Part shown: positions 9,880-19,267 of the stretch, piece after piece
Layout: the number at the start of each line of letters is the position of its first letter
Numbering within the stretch: position 1 is the first letter of the stretch
DNA from: Gemmobacter lanyuensis
Lineage (GTDB): Bacteria; Pseudomonadota; Alphaproteobacteria; Rhodobacterales; Rhodobacteraceae
Direction: 5' to 3'
DNA length: 64,000 nt
Assembly: GCF_014652355.1 (NCBI RefSeq)
Contig: NZ_BMYQ01000013.1
Coordinates: 1 to 64,000 of the forward strand
Translations under genes and position numbers: made by a program
The notes under the pieces: generated by a model
Told to the model about the DNA's origin: nothing
The model's database searches: none
The model's input: the letters and a program-made list of their open reading frames with translations, nothing else

Positions 9880-10932
9880 ATGACCAAAGCCAAGACCATC
9901 CTTCTGGCCGGAGCGGCCATCACCCCGCTGTTGCTCGCCACGGCCAGCTTCGCGCAAGAGGCCGCCACCGTGGCCTTCCTGATGCCCGATCAGGCCTCAA
10001 CCCGCTATGAACAGCACGACTTTCCCGGATTTCAGGCCGAAATGGCCAAGCTTTGCGCCGATTGCACGGTGATCTACCAGAACGCCAATGCCGATGTGGC
10101 GCTGCAGCAGCAGCAGTTCAACTCGGTTCTGGCGCAGGGCGCCAAGGTCATCGTGCTGGACCCGGTCGACAGCTCGGCCGCGGCGGCGCTGGTCACGCTG
10201 GCGCAATCGCAGGGCGTGAAGGTCATCGCCTATGACCGCCCGATCCCCGGCACCCCGGCGGATTATTATGTGTCCTTCGACAACAAGGGCATCGGCCAGG
10301 CCATCGCGCAATCGCTGGTGGATCATCTGAAGGCCAAGGGCGTGCCCGAGGGCGCAGGGGTGCTGCAGATCAACGGCTCGCCCACCGATGCGGCGGCCGG
10401 TCTGATCCGCGACGGGATCGATGCGGCGCTTGACGCTTCGCCCTACAAGACGCTCGCAGAATTCGACACGCCCGACTGGGCACCGCCAGAGGCCCAGCAA
10501 TGGGCGGCAGGCCAGATCACCCGGTTCGGCGCCGAAATCGTGGGCGTCGTGGCGGCCAATGACGGCACTGGCGGCGGCGCGGTTGCGGCCTTCAAGGCGG
10601 CAGGCGTGGACCCGGTTCCGCCGGTCACCGGCAATGACGCGACCATCGCGGCGCTGCAACTGATCATCTCGGGCGATCAATACAACACCATCTCGAAACC
10701 CTCCGAGATTGTGGCGGCGGCGGCGGCCCATGTCGCGGTGACCTTCCTCAAGGGCGAAACGCCCGAAGCCAAGACCACGCTTTACGACACGCCGTCGGAA
10801 CTGTTCGTCCCGGCCGTCGTCACCGCCGAGAACATCAAGACCGAAATCTTCGACAAGGGCATCAACACCCCCGAAGAGGTCTGCACCGGCGAATATGCGG
10901 CGGGCTGCACGGCGCTTGGCATCACCCAGTAA
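9880..10932 (+). CDS. Sugar/polyol ABC transporter periplasmic substrate-binding protein
   Basis: A 350-residue XylF/RbsB-type (Peripla_BP_4) binding protein with a clear signal peptide (MTKAKTILLAGAAITPLLLATASFA, cleavage near residue 25). The mature part shows the usual core: KVIVLDPVDSSAAAALV, VKVIAYDRPI, GVLQINGSPTDAAAGLIRDG and VVAANDGTGGGAVAA. The ATG at 9880 follows an AAGGGAGAGAG ribosome site. It is the first gene of an import operon whose enzymes point to ribitol as substrate. Ligand identity is inferred from context only. Confidence 0.9.
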   Translation: MTKAKTILLAGAAITPLLLATASFAQEAATVAFLMPDQASTRYEQHDFPGFQAEMAKLCADCTVIYQNANADVALQQQQFNSVLAQGAKVIVLDPVDSSAAAALVTLAQSQGVKVIAYDRPIPGTPADYYVSFDNKGIGQAIAQSLVDHLKAKGVPEGAGVLQINGSPTDAAAGLIRDGIDAALDASPYKTLAEFDTPDWAPPEAQQWAAGQITRFGAEIVGVVAANDGTGGGAVAAFKAAGVDPVPPVTGNDATIAALQLIISGDQYNTISKPSEIVAAAAAHVAVTFLKGETPEAKTTLYDTPSELFVPAVVTAENIKTEIFDKGINTPEEVCTGEYAAGCTALGITQ

Positions 10933-10939
10933 CCACGAT

Positions 10940-10964
10940 CCGGCCCCGGTTTATCCGGGGCCGG
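10940..10964 (+). terminator. Intercistronic hairpin after the binding-protein gene
   Basis: A perfect 10-bp stem (10940-10949 with 10955-10964) around TTTAT lies between the binding-protein gene and the ATPase gene. Such hairpins typically protect the abundant binding-protein mRNA and reduce downstream expression; there is no U-tract, so full termination is unlikely. Confidence 0.6.
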
Positions 10965-10991
10965 CCTGCCAGACACTCCGGGGAGGACATC

Positions 10992-11798
10992 ATGCAGGCA
11001 CGGGAAAGATTGCCCGCGAAGGGAGAGAAGATCCTCTCGCTGCGCGGCGTTTCCAAGAAATTCGGCGCGGTTTCCGCCCTGACGGACATCGATCTGGACG
11101 TTCATGCGGGCGAGGTCGTGGCCCTTGTGGGCGACAATGGCGCCGGAAAATCGACGCTGGTCAAGATCCTGGCCGGGGTGCATCAGCCCACCAGCGGCGA
11201 GATTTCCTATATGGGCCACCCCGCCACGCTCGACAGCCCCGCCAAGGCGCTGGAGATGGGGATTGCCACGGTATTTCAGGATCTTGCGCTATGCGAGAAC
11301 CTTGATGTGGTGGCGAACCTCTTCCTCGGTCATGAGATCAACCCTTGGCGGCTGGATGAGGTGCAGATGGAGGTCCGCGCCTGGACCTTGCTGCAGGAGC
11401 TGGCGGCCCGCATCCCTTCGGTGCGCGAACCCATCGCCTCGCTGTCCGGGGGGCAACGCCAGACAGTCGCCATTGCGCGCTCGCTGCTTCTTGATCCGCG
11501 GATCATCATGCTGGATGAACCCACCGCCGCCCTCGGCGTCGCCCAGACGGCCGAGGTCCTGAACCTGATCGAGCGGGTGCGCGACCGTGGGCTCGGCGTC
11601 ATCATCATCAGCCACAATATGGAGGATGTCCGCGCCGTGGCCGACCGCATCGTGGTGCTGCGCCTTGGCCGCAACAACGGTGTCTTCACGGCCGATACCT
11701 CGCATCAAGACCTGGTGGCCGCGATCACCGGCGCCACCGAAAACGCCGTGTCGCGCCGGCAGGGGCGCCGCGCCGCCGCAGAGGAGACCCAGGCATGA
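10992..11798 (+). CDS. Sugar/polyol ABC transporter ATP-binding protein (single-domain, FrcA type)
   Basis: A 268-residue ABC ATPase with Walker A GDNGAGKST, signature LSGGQRQTVAIARSLL, Walker B IIMLDEPTAALG and the switch histidine in VIIISHNMED. It has one nucleotide-binding domain, unlike the duplicated XylG/RbsA (about 500 residues), so it must work as a homodimer, as in the fructose FrcA type. GGGGAGGA precedes the ATG, and the stop overlaps the start of the permease gene by 4 bases. Confidence 0.92.
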   Translation: MQARERLPAKGEKILSLRGVSKKFGAVSALTDIDLDVHAGEVVALVGDNGAGKSTLVKILAGVHQPTSGEISYMGHPATLDSPAKALEMGIATVFQDLALCENLDVVANLFLGHEINPWRLDEVQMEVRAWTLLQELAARIPSVREPIASLSGGQRQTVAIARSLLLDPRIIMLDEPTAALGVAQTAEVLNLIERVRDRGLGVIIISHNMEDVRAVADRIVVLRLGRNNGVFTADTSHQDLVAAITGATENAVSRRQGRRAAAEETQA

Positions 11799-13042
11799 CC
11801 GGCACCAAACACGAAGGCCAAACCCTTGACCGCGCCGATGCGCGCGTGCGCCATGATGACAGCCTCGCCGGGGCGCTGCGCGATTTCACGGATCGACTTC
11901 GGTCGGGTGATCTGGGGATGCTGCCCGTCATTGTCGGGCTGGTCCTGATTTCCGCGGTCTTTTCGGCGCTGAACCCGGTGTTTCTGGCCCCGAACAACCT
12001 TGTGAACCTGCTGTTCGATTGCGCGACGGTGGGCGTGATTTCGCTGGGCATCGTCTGCGTGCTGATGCTGGGCGAGATTGATCTTTCGGTTGGATCGATG
12101 AGCGGTCTGGCCTCGGCCATGATCGGGGTGATCTGGGTCAATGCCGGGGTGTCGTTGCCGCTGGCGATCCTCGCGGCACTTGTCGCCGGAGCGCTGATCG
12201 GGGCGGTTTATGCGCTGCTGTTCAACCGTCTGGGGATGCCCAGCTTCATTTCTACCCTGTCGGGGCTTCTCGCCATTCTGGGGTTGCAGCTTTACATCCT
12301 TGGCCCGACCGGGTCGATCAACCTGCCGTTTGCCTCGCCGCTTGTGGGGTTCGGGCAGCTCTGGATCCTGCCCGCATGGCTCTCTTATCTGCTGGGGCTG
12401 ATGCCGGGGGCGATGATGGCCTGGGTTGGCCTGTCGGTGATGAAGCGTCGCCGTGCGGCGGGCCTTTCGGCGCAACCGCTGGGGCGGCTGGTGCTGAAGG
12501 CGGTGTCTTTGACGATCTTGCTGGAATTTGCGCTGTGGTATCTGCACCTTGGCCGCGGCGTGCCGGTCATGTTCGCGCTGTTCCTGCTGCTGGCGGTGGT
12601 CCTGAATTACGGTCTGACGCGCACCCAATGGGGCCGGTCGATGTTCGCCGTGGGCGGCAACCGCGAAGCCGCGCGGCGGTCCGGGATCAATGTCCGCAAG
12701 ATCTATATCTCGGCCTTCATGCTTTGCTCCACGCTCGCGGCCCTTGGCGGCATCCTGTCGGCGGCGCGGCTGGCCTCTTCCAGCCAACAGGCCGGGACGG
12801 GGGATGTGAACCTCAATGCCATTGCGGCAGCGGTGATCGGCGGCACGAGCCTTTTTGGCGGGCGCGGCAGTGCCTGGTCGGCGGTGCTGGGGATCATCGT
12901 GATCCAGGCGATTTCCAACGGGCTGACGCTGCTGAACCTGTCCTCCTCGCTGCGATACATGATCACCGGCGGCGTGCTCGCCATCGCGGTGATCGTCGAT
13001 AGCCTCGCCCGCCAATCCCGCGTCAGCCATGGCCGCGGCTGA
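11795..13042 (+). CDS. Sugar/polyol ABC transporter permease (XylH-like)
   Basis: A 415-residue BPD_transp_2 membrane protein. Conserved elements are LMLGEIDLSVGSMSGLASAM near residues 90-110, NREAARRSGINVRKIY near 290, and AIAAAVIGGTSLFGGRGS near 345. It is longer than RbsC because of an extra hydrophobic stretch at about 190-260, as in XylH. It starts in a 4-base ATGA overlap with the ATPase gene, which implies translational coupling. It forms the inner-membrane channel of the importer encoded with the two genes upstream. Confidence 0.9.
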   Translation: MTGTKHEGQTLDRADARVRHDDSLAGALRDFTDRLRSGDLGMLPVIVGLVLISAVFSALNPVFLAPNNLVNLLFDCATVGVISLGIVCVLMLGEIDLSVGSMSGLASAMIGVIWVNAGVSLPLAILAALVAGALIGAVYALLFNRLGMPSFISTLSGLLAILGLQLYILGPTGSINLPFASPLVGFGQLWILPAWLSYLLGLMPGAMMAWVGLSVMKRRRAAGLSAQPLGRLVLKAVSLTILLEFALWYLHLGRGVPVMFALFLLLAVVLNYGLTRTQWGRSMFAVGGNREAARRSGINVRKIYISAFMLCSTLAALGGILSAARLASSSQQAGTGDVNLNAIAAAVIGGTSLFGGRGSAWSAVLGIIVIQAISNGLTLLNLSSSLRYMITGGVLAIAVIVDSLARQSRVSHGRG

Positions 13043-13060
13043 CCTGAACGGAGAAGAATG

Positions 13061-13789
13061 ATGTCTGAACGTTTGACTGGAAAAGTGGCCGCCATCACGG
13101 GCGCGGCCTCGGGGATCGGGCTGGAATGTGCCCGCACCCTACTGGCCGAGGGCGCAAGCGTCGTGCTGATCGACCGCGCCGAGGATCGGCTGGCTGCCCT
13201 CTGCGCCGAACTGGGGCCGAAGGCGCATCCGCTGGTGGTGGATCTGCTGGACGGCGCGCAGGTGTCGGGGATGCTGCCGCGCATCCTGGCGCTTGCCGGG
13301 CAACTCGACATTTTCCACGCCAATGCGGGTGGCTATGTCGGCGGCCCCATCGCGGAAGGTGACCCCGACAGCTGGGACCGGATGCTGAACCTCAATATCA
13401 ACGCGGCCTTCCGGTCGATCCATGCGGTTCTGCCGCATATGATCGGGCGGAAAAGCGGGGATATCGTGCTGACATCCTCCATCGCCGGGGTGGTGCCGGT
13501 GGTGTGGGAGCCGGTCTATACCGCCTCGAAATTCGCCATTCAGGCCTTTGCCCATACGATCCGCCGCCAGCTTGCGCCCCAAGGCATCCGCGTGGGCGCC
13601 GTTCTGCCCGGCCCGGTCGTGACCGCCCTGCTGGACGACTGGCCCAAGGAAAAGATGGAGGAGGCGCTGGCCAATGGCAGCCTGATGCAACCTGTCGAAG
13701 TGGCCGAGGCCGTGCTTTTCATGCTCACACGGCGCAAGGGGGTGGTCGTGCGGGATCTGGTCATCCTGCCCAATACGGTGGATCTGTAA
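13061..13789 (+). CDS. rbtD: Ribitol 2-dehydrogenase (SDR family)
   Basis: A 242-residue classical short-chain dehydrogenase. It has the NAD site [11 protein letters not shown] in [11 protein letters not shown], and the catalytic serine region [11 protein letters not shown] with Y153 and K157 in YTASK. The stretches [19 protein letters not shown] and [18 protein letters not shown] match the ribitol dehydrogenase family closely as remembered from Klebsiella and rhizobia. It would oxidise ribitol to D-ribulose, the substrate of the kinase that follows after one base. The second of two adjacent ATGs is preferred for its spacing to GGAGAA. A related polyol (e.g. D-arabitol or xylitol) cannot be excluded. 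Confidence 0.85.
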   Translation: MSERLTGKVAAITGAASGIGLECARTLLAEGASVVLIDRAEDRLAALCAELGPKAHPLVVDLLDGAQVSGMLPRILALAGQLDIFHANAGGYVGGPIAEGDPDSWDRMLNLNINAAFRSIHAVLPHMIGRKSGDIVLTSSIAGVVPVVWEPVYTASKFAIQAFAHTIRRQLAPQGIRVGAVLPGPVVTALLDDWPKEKMEEALANGSLMQPVEVAEAVLFMLTRRKGVVVRDLVILPNTVDL

Positions 13790-13790
13790 G

Positions 13791-15410
13791 ATGCTGATCG
13801 GGGTCGATGTCGGAACAGGGTCGGCGCGCGCGGGCGTCTTTGACGCGCAGGGCAGGCTACTGGGGGGGGGCAAGCACCCCGTCACGATGTGGCAGGAACC
13901 GGGCGAGATTGTCGAACAGTCGTCGGATCAGATCTGGCAGGCCGTCTGCGCCGCCGTGCGCGAGGCCATGGCCGCATCCGGCGTTTCGCCGGGGGCCATC
14001 CGCGGTATCGGCTTTGACGCCACCTGTTCGCTGGTCGCCATCGGCCCAAAGGGCCGCGGCATTCCCGTCGGACCGTCGGAAGATCCCGCGCGCAATGTGA
14101 TTGTCTGGATGGATCACCGGGCGCAGGCCGAAGCGGAAGAGATCAACGCAGGCGGCCATGCGGTGCTGGAGTATGTCGGGGGGCGCATCTCACCCGAAAT
14201 GGAGACGCCCAAGCTGTTATGGCTGGCACGTCACCGGCCGGAAGCTTTCGCCGCGGCCCAGCATTTCTTCGACCTGTCCGATTACCTGACCTGGCGGGCG
14301 ACGGGGCGGCTTGCGCGGTCTTCCTGCACGGTCACCTGCAAATGGACATACCTGGCGCATGAAGGTCGGTGGGATGCCGATTATTTCCGTGCCATCGGCC
14401 TTGGTGTGCTGGCAGAAGAGGAGTTCCGCCGCATCGGCACCGAGGTGGTGGCCCCCGGCACCCCGCTGGGGGAGCTGACCGCAATCGCCGCCGCTGATCT
14501 TGGGCTTGGCGGTGGTGTCACCGTTGCCGCGGCGCTGATCGATGCCCATGCCGGTGGGCTCGGCACGCTTGGGGTCCGGATTCCCGGTGAGGATGCCGCG
14601 CCAACCCGGCGGCTGGCCTATATCTTTGGCACCTCGGCCTGCTCCATGGCCTCGACCGAGGAGGCGACCCCCGTTTCGGGCGTCTGGGGGCCTTACTTCA
14701 ATGCGATGTTGCCGGGGCTTTGGCTGAATGAAGGGGGCCAATCGGCGGCAGGTGCGGCGCTGGATCATCTGGTGCATTTGCACCGTGATGCCCCAACGCT
14801 GGCAGAAGAGGCCGCTGCCCGGGGGCGCACGCTGATCGCTCATGTCGCCGATCACGCAGCCCGGCTGGCCTCCGATCTTTCGGCGACGATCCATGCGGCG
14901 GGCGAGATCATCGTGGTTCCCGAATTCCTCGGGAACCGGTCACCCTTTGCCGAGCCCGAGGCGCGCGCAGTCATCAGCGGTCTTGGCCTTGATCGCGGGC
15001 TCGACAGCCTCGCGGCACTTTACCTCGCCGGACTTTCGGGCATCGGCTATGGTTTGCGGCAGTTGTTGGACCGCTTCACCGCGCGCGGGATCGACATTTC
15101 CACCATCATCGCCAGCGGCGGTGCTGCGCAAAGCGCGCTGTCGTGTCAGATGTTGGCGGATAGCACCGGGGTCACCGTGGCCCTGCCTGATGCGCCCGAG
15201 CCGATCCTGCTGGGTGCCGCAATGCTGGCGGCGGTGGCGAGCGGCGCTTACCCTGACGTGCCTGCGGCGATGGGGGCGATGTCGGGCGCGGCGCGCATCT
15301 TCCGGCCGGTCACGGGACGCATGGCCCACCTGCATGACGCGCGTTTTGCAGCTTTCACCGCCTTGCAGGCCACTGCGCGTGACCTGCGGACACACCTGCG
15401 CGACGCCTGA
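13791..15410 (+). CDS. FGGY-family pentulose kinase (probable D-ribulokinase)
   Basis: A 539-residue FGGY carbohydrate kinase of the pentulose-kinase type. The N-terminal phosphate-binding motif IGVDVGTGSARAGVFD, GIGFDATCSLVAIG and WMDHRAQAEAEEIN are in order, and the C-terminal half contains FLGNRSPFAEPEARAVISGL and IIASGGAAQSALSCQMLADSTG. Context makes it the enzyme that converts D-ribulose, made by the dehydrogenase, to ribulose 5-phosphate for the pentose phosphate pathway. It is the last gene of the operon and is convergent with the helicase gene. Confidence 0.87.
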   Translation: MLIGVDVGTGSARAGVFDAQGRLLGGGKHPVTMWQEPGEIVEQSSDQIWQAVCAAVREAMAASGVSPGAIRGIGFDATCSLVAIGPKGRGIPVGPSEDPARNVIVWMDHRAQAEAEEINAGGHAVLEYVGGRISPEMETPKLLWLARHRPEAFAAAQHFFDLSDYLTWRATGRLARSSCTVTCKWTYLAHEGRWDADYFRAIGLGVLAEEEFRRIGTEVVAPGTPLGELTAIAAADLGLGGGVTVAAALIDAHAGGLGTLGVRIPGEDAAPTRRLAYIFGTSACSMASTEEATPVSGVWGPYFNAMLPGLWLNEGGQSAAGAALDHLVHLHRDAPTLAEEAAARGRTLIAHVADHAARLASDLSATIHAAGEIIVVPEFLGNRSPFAEPEARAVISGLGLDRGLDSLAALYLAGLSGIGYGLRQLLDRFTARGIDISTIIASGGAAQSALSCQMLADSTGVTVALPDAPEPILLGAAMLAAVASGAYPDVPAAMGAMSGAARIFRPVTGRMAHLHDARFAAFTALQATARDLRTHLRDA

Positions 15411-15421
15411 TCGCCCGCGGG

Positions 15422-15440
15422 TGACGGCCCCGCGCCGTCA
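15422..15440. terminator. Hairpin between convergent kinase and helicase genes
   Basis: TGACGGC-N5-GCCGTCA forms a 7-bp stem between the kinase stop and the end of the convergent nuclease-helicase gene, overlapping the latter's stop codon. It could end either transcript. Confidence 0.4.
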
Positions 15441-18400
15441 TCCCCCTGCTGCGGGCAGCACCTCAAGGGCACAGATGCTGTTGACCAGCCGCATCTGCTC
15501 GATCGTCTCGCACCGCGCCTCGCGCAATCGTGGCGCACCGAACACAAGGGCAAGCCCTTTGGCCCGTGAGACCGCCACATTGATACGATTGAGCGAGAAC
15601 AGAAACTCCATCCCGCGCGTGGTTTCTTCGGCAGACGACGCCGTCATGGACACCAGACAGACCGGCGCTTCCTGCCCCTGGAACTTGTCGACCGTTCCCA
15701 CACGGATGGCGGCGGGCAAGGCATCGCGCAATGCGCCCACCTGCGCGTTGTAGGGTGCGACAACGATGATGTCGGCGGGCCGCAGAGGGCGGGTCACGCC
15801 GTCGCGCCCCGTCCAAAAGCCTTGCAGAAGCTCGGCCACTGCCGCTGCGATGGCCGTGACTTCCTCGGGGGCGATCTGGGCATTGCCCTCATGTGGAACT
15901 GGAACCCAAAAGGCGCCTGCCTGCGGATAGCCGATCCCGGACACGGCCTGGCGCGCCGTATCCGGGTGGCTGCCCAACCGCTCCTCATACATCTGATCCG
16001 AGATGTATCCGCAAACGCGGGGATGCATCCGGCGCGAGACCGGCAGAAAAATTCCTCTGTCCGGCGGCACGGTGGCATGATCGCCCAACATCCATTCCAG
16101 GCAAGACAGGTTCGCAGGCGGGGGATGCGCGCCCTGAATGACCTGCGGCAATTGGCGTGGGTCACCGACCAGCACGATATTGCGCGCCGCGCGGCCCATT
16201 GCAGCCATATTGGCCAGGCCGACCTGACCTGCCTCATCGACGAAAAGCCAGTCAAAGGCCTGGATGTTTTCCTCACGCGCGAAGAACCAGGCCGTAGCGC
16301 CAACAACATGGCGGCCTTGGGCCGCGTCCTCATTGCTTGTGGTGCGATGGATCGGGCAACCGTCGGGATACCCATCCTCGTCACCGCCGGTTTTATGCAC
16401 CAGATCCAGCGTCATCGGCAGATCGGCATCCTCGGCCGCGGCAAGGCAACCCATCAAGACATTGCGGATCGCCTCATGGCTGTTCGAGGTGACACCAACC
16501 CGAGCCCCCTGCCCCACCAGCGACAGGATTGCCCGCGCCGTGACATAGGTTTTGCCGGTTCCCGGCGGCCCCTGGATCGGCAGGACGGTTTCATCCATCG
16601 CCCCAACGGCCGCAACAGTGCCTGCGACCGGATCATCGACCGGTGAAAGCGACCCCGTCGTCAGCCGCGGTGCGGCCCGCGACAACAGATCATCCACCGC
16701 GCGCCAACGGCGGGCGCCGCATTGATCGGCGATCACATCGCGCAGCGCAGCTGCGATGATATCGGTGTTCAGGGGCCAATCCGGGTGCAACGTCAGCTGA
16801 TCGGCAAGCAAATGTGCCTTTCCCGAGCCAACCTTGAGGGTGATCTGCCGCTTGCGCCGATCAAGGTCTTCGATGGCCACCGTGGTGGGCGCCCCGCCGG
16901 GCACCGGGACCGTTGCCCGTTTGCCGCCGCGCAGTTTGGTTTCCTGGGGCGGGAAGCGATAGCTGCGGATGAAGGACCGCTTCACAGGCTCGACCGCACC
17001 GATGGCAGACAGACCGGCAAGGGCGTCCAGATCATCGATCAGGCCGTCGGGATCGCGGGCGGCAGAATCAAAGACGGCCCATTGTGCGGGCTTCACCTCG
17101 CGTTGGTGAAACAGGCCGAGGTTGAACAGCAAATCCTGACGTTCCTGTGGCAGACCGCTCGCGGCAATCGCCGCGCGCAGGCTCTCATTCGCGGCGGCAT
17201 CCGTGCTTTCTTGCGCAGCGGCATCGGTCACGGGTTGCGGCCAAGGGCCGGCAGGTCGGATGCTGACCAGCCAGTCGCGCAGCTCCTGGGTCGAGATGCA
17301 ATCAATGCGGTTGTAATCTTCGATCTCTTCCAGAATTTGTGGATCGTCGGTCTCGCGCCAGGCCTCATAGGCCACAACGGAACCGCCGGCGGTCTTGACC
17401 TCTCCGTCGCGGGTGCGGCCATAGAAGGCTTCCATCGACTTGATCGAATAGTTCGCCTCCGAGGCGATCAGGCCGCCCCGCACGACGGCGAAAAGATCGA
17501 CAAAGCGCCCCTCGCGCAGCAAGCGATCCAGAAAGGCCTCACCTACCCCGTATTTGGTACTGAGACGTCGAAGCGCGGTGATTTCATAAGCCGCATAATG
17601 GTAGATGCGGGCCTGAGGAAAAGCCGCAAGTCGGCTTCGAAAAAAGGCCAGAAGATCGCTCAGCGCCCGCGCCTCTCCGGCCGGATCATGGGCCCAAAAC
17701 GCGCGGAATTCACCATCGCACCAGATGCCATGCAGATATTCCAGCCCGCCGGGATAATGCGGGTCCCCCTCTATGTCGTAGAACAGATCCCCGGGCTGCG
17801 GTTCCGGCAGCAGATCAAACCCCTTGCCGGGTTCCGGCGGGCGCAGTTCAAAGGCCGGGGCGCCGGTCTTGCGGGCGTGCTGCAACCGGCCCTGTGCAAC
17901 CAGCCGGGTCCGCGTCCCCTCGGCCAGACCACGCACCGGATGATCCAGCGCAGCAAGCCCCGCCATAGTGGTGACGCCGGCGGCCTCAAGCTTTTTCACC
18001 TGGCCGCGGCTGATGCCCGCCACATGGAAAAGGCTGTCTTCGGCCTGCCAGACACTTTCGCAGTGATCCGACCAGCGGCACAGCGCACAATCGGCACAGG
18101 GGACCGGCCGTGTCGGGGGCGGCGCGGCGGCAAAGCCTTCCAGCCGCGCGCGCGCCGCGCGGGCGTAATGGGCATAATCGGCAAGGCGCAGCGTCGCGCG
18201 CGTCCCATCGCCCAATTCGACATGGGCTTCTTCGGGAAGAACACCCTGCACTTTGGCCAGCAGATCGGAATAGAGCACGAGTTGCAGCACGTGCTTGGGG
18301 TGCGGCCTGCGCTTCAGCTTGGTATCGGCCACCTCATAACTGAAGTCGCCCAGGGCAGAGGGTCTTTCGACCCGCAACAAAAAGTCTGACCAGCCGCCCC

Positions 18401-18719
18401 AATTCCCGGCCAGGAAGGCCCCCTGGAACACAACCTGCGGGCCAGCAGCAAGGGCGGCCTGCGTCTGGGCCGCATTGACCTGCAGATCGCCCCGGTCAAT
18501 TTCGATCACGCTCAGCCCTTGGGCTTTCAACCGTTCAAGATGCCCGGCCTCATGCGCGTCGCCCTGCCGCTGCAAAAGTGCGGCATCGGCACTGTCGGCG
18601 CGCGGCTCGGGGCCTTTGCCCTGAAGGCGCAGCAGATCGAGCTGCGTGGCATGCGCGCAGCCCGTGAAGCGCATCAGATCTGTTGCCGAAAACAGAAGGC
18701 TACCGCCGAAATATCGCAT
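15438..18719 (-). CDS. TM0106-type RecB/Cas4-like nuclease - RNase H-like exonuclease - SF1 helicase fusion
   Basis: A 1093-residue multidomain DNA/RNA-processing protein. Residues about 1-225 are a PD-(D/E)XK nuclease of RecB/Cas4 type: GGWSDFLLRV and EVADTKL give the acidic and lysine residues, and C21 with C208, C211, C214 and C220 could hold an iron-sulfur cluster. About 310-490 is an RNase H-like (YprB/DEDD) exonuclease with LFYDIEGDP and YNRIDCIST. About 690-1090 is a Dna2/Upf1-like SF1 helicase: Walker A GPPGTGKT (K723), FVDEAGQVG, VGDPRQLPQ, VGTVDKFQGQEA and VAVSRAK. All key residues are present. The physiological role of this family is not established; DNA repair or defence are the obvious options. 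A 92-aa gene and a WYL regulator gene lie upstream. Confidence 0.88.
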   Translation of the reverse strand: MRYFGGSLLFSATDLMRFTGCAHATQLDLLRLQGKGPEPRADSADAALLQRQGDAHEAGHLERLKAQGLSVIEIDRGDLQVNAAQTQAALAAGPQVVFQGAFLAGNWGGWSDFLLRVERPSALGDFSYEVADTKLKRRPHPKHVLQLVLYSDLLAKVQGVLPEEAHVELGDGTRATLRLADYAHYARAARARLEGFAAAPPPTRPVPCADCALCRWSDHCESVWQAEDSLFHVAGISRGQVKKLEAAGVTTMAGLAALDHPVRGLAEGTRTRLVAQGRLQHARKTGAPAFELRPPEPGKGFDLLPEPQPGDLFYDIEGDPHYPGGLEYLHGIWCDGEFRAFWAHDPAGEARALSDLLAFFRSRLAAFPQARIYHYAAYEITALRRLSTKYGVGEAFLDRLLREGRFVDLFAVVRGGLIASEANYSIKSMEAFYGRTRDGEVKTAGGSVVAYEAWRETDDPQILEEIEDYNRIDCISTQELRDWLVSIRPAGPWPQPVTDAAAQESTDAAANESLRAAIAASGLPQERQDLLFNLGLFHQREVKPAQWAVFDSAARDPDGLIDDLDALAGLSAIGAVEPVKRSFIRSYRFPPQETKLRGGKRATVPVPGGAPTTVAIEDLDRRKRQITLKVGSGKAHLLADQLTLHPDWPLNTDIIAAALRDVIADQCGARRWRAVDDLLSRAAPRLTTGSLSPVDDPVAGTVAAVGAMDETVLPIQGPPGTGKTYVTARAILSLVGQGARVGVTSNSHEAIRNVLMGCLAAAEDADLPMTLDLVHKTGGDEDGYPDGCPIHRTTSNEDAAQGRHVVGATAWFFAREENIQAFDWLFVDEAGQVGLANMAAMGRAARNIVLVGDPRQLPQVIQGAHPPPANLSCLEWMLGDHATVPPDRGIFLPVSRRMHPRVCGYISDQMYEERLGSHPDTARQAVSGIGYPQAGAFWVPVPHEGNAQIAPEEVTAIAAAVAELLQGFWTGRDGVTRPLRPADIIVVAPYNAQVGALRDALPAAIRVGTVDKFQGQEAPVCLVSMTASSAEETTRGMEFLFSLNRINVAVSRAKGLALVFGAPRLREARCETIEQMRLVNSICALEVLPAAGG

Positions 18720-18845
18720 GGTCGAACCGAATACCTGTCACGCGGCACGGCCGGGCCGTTGGGGGCGCGACCATGCGATGTCTGAATGGTTTTTCTGCAG
18801 TTTCAAGACTCTGGCAGGAAAGTGCAACCGCAAGGCCCGGTAAAT

Positions 18846-19124
18846 TCAGGACTGTTTCCTTTCCTCGGCGCGCACGATCCGCAGGCTTTTGGACGCAATG
18901 AGGGAGGACGATTTGCCCTTGGCGCCCATGCGCAGCGAAAACCCGCGCTCGATCAGCTCTGCGGCCTCCTCCAGTGTCTGGACATGGACCGCATGCTCTG
19001 CGTGATGCTTGAGCGCGCCATGCGCCGGATCGCCCAGCTGATACCCCCGGGCGGTCAGAACGGGCACTTCGGTGATCCCGTCACGGGGCGAAATCCGTTC
19101 GATGCTAATGACTGTACCCCGCAT
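18846..19124 (-). CDS. Conserved-looking 92-aa protein of unknown function
   Basis: A 92-residue basic, soluble protein beginning MRGTVISIERISPRDGITEVPVLTARG, with no signal peptide, membrane segment or known catalytic motif. The central ELIERGFSLRMGAKGKSSSLIA looks like a short alpha-beta fold. A strong ribosome site (AGGAAAGGAA) precedes the ATG, and the frame has normal codon usage, so it is very probably real. It lies 126 bases upstream of the nuclease-helicase on the same strand and is divergent from the WYL regulator, so it may be co-expressed with either. No function is proposed. Confidence 0.65.
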   Translation of the reverse strand: MRGTVISIERISPRDGITEVPVLTARGYQLGDPAHGALKHHAEHAVHVQTLEEAAELIERGFSLRMGAKGKSSSLIASKSLRIVRAEERKQS

Positions 19125-19267
19125 GGGTGTTCCTTTCCTGTAAAAATCGGTGCGCCTGCCGGGCCTATGCTCTGGTCATGCAAATCACTTGGAATCAGCT
19201 CGACAGGACGCAACATCATGCCTAGCGTGTGGGGGTGACAAATATTGGCACCGATACGGGGTGGGTG

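Noticed and set aside
11705-13030. Long (441-codon) minus-strand open frame across the ABC permease gene
   Set aside because: Low-complexity Arg/Gln/His composition; it is the antisense of a clear permease and matches no family.
15438-18719. Cas4 or an adaptation-type CRISPR protein
   Set aside because: The Cas4-like nuclease part is fused to RNase H-like and SF1 helicase domains, and no cas genes or repeats are present; it fits the TM0106-type family.
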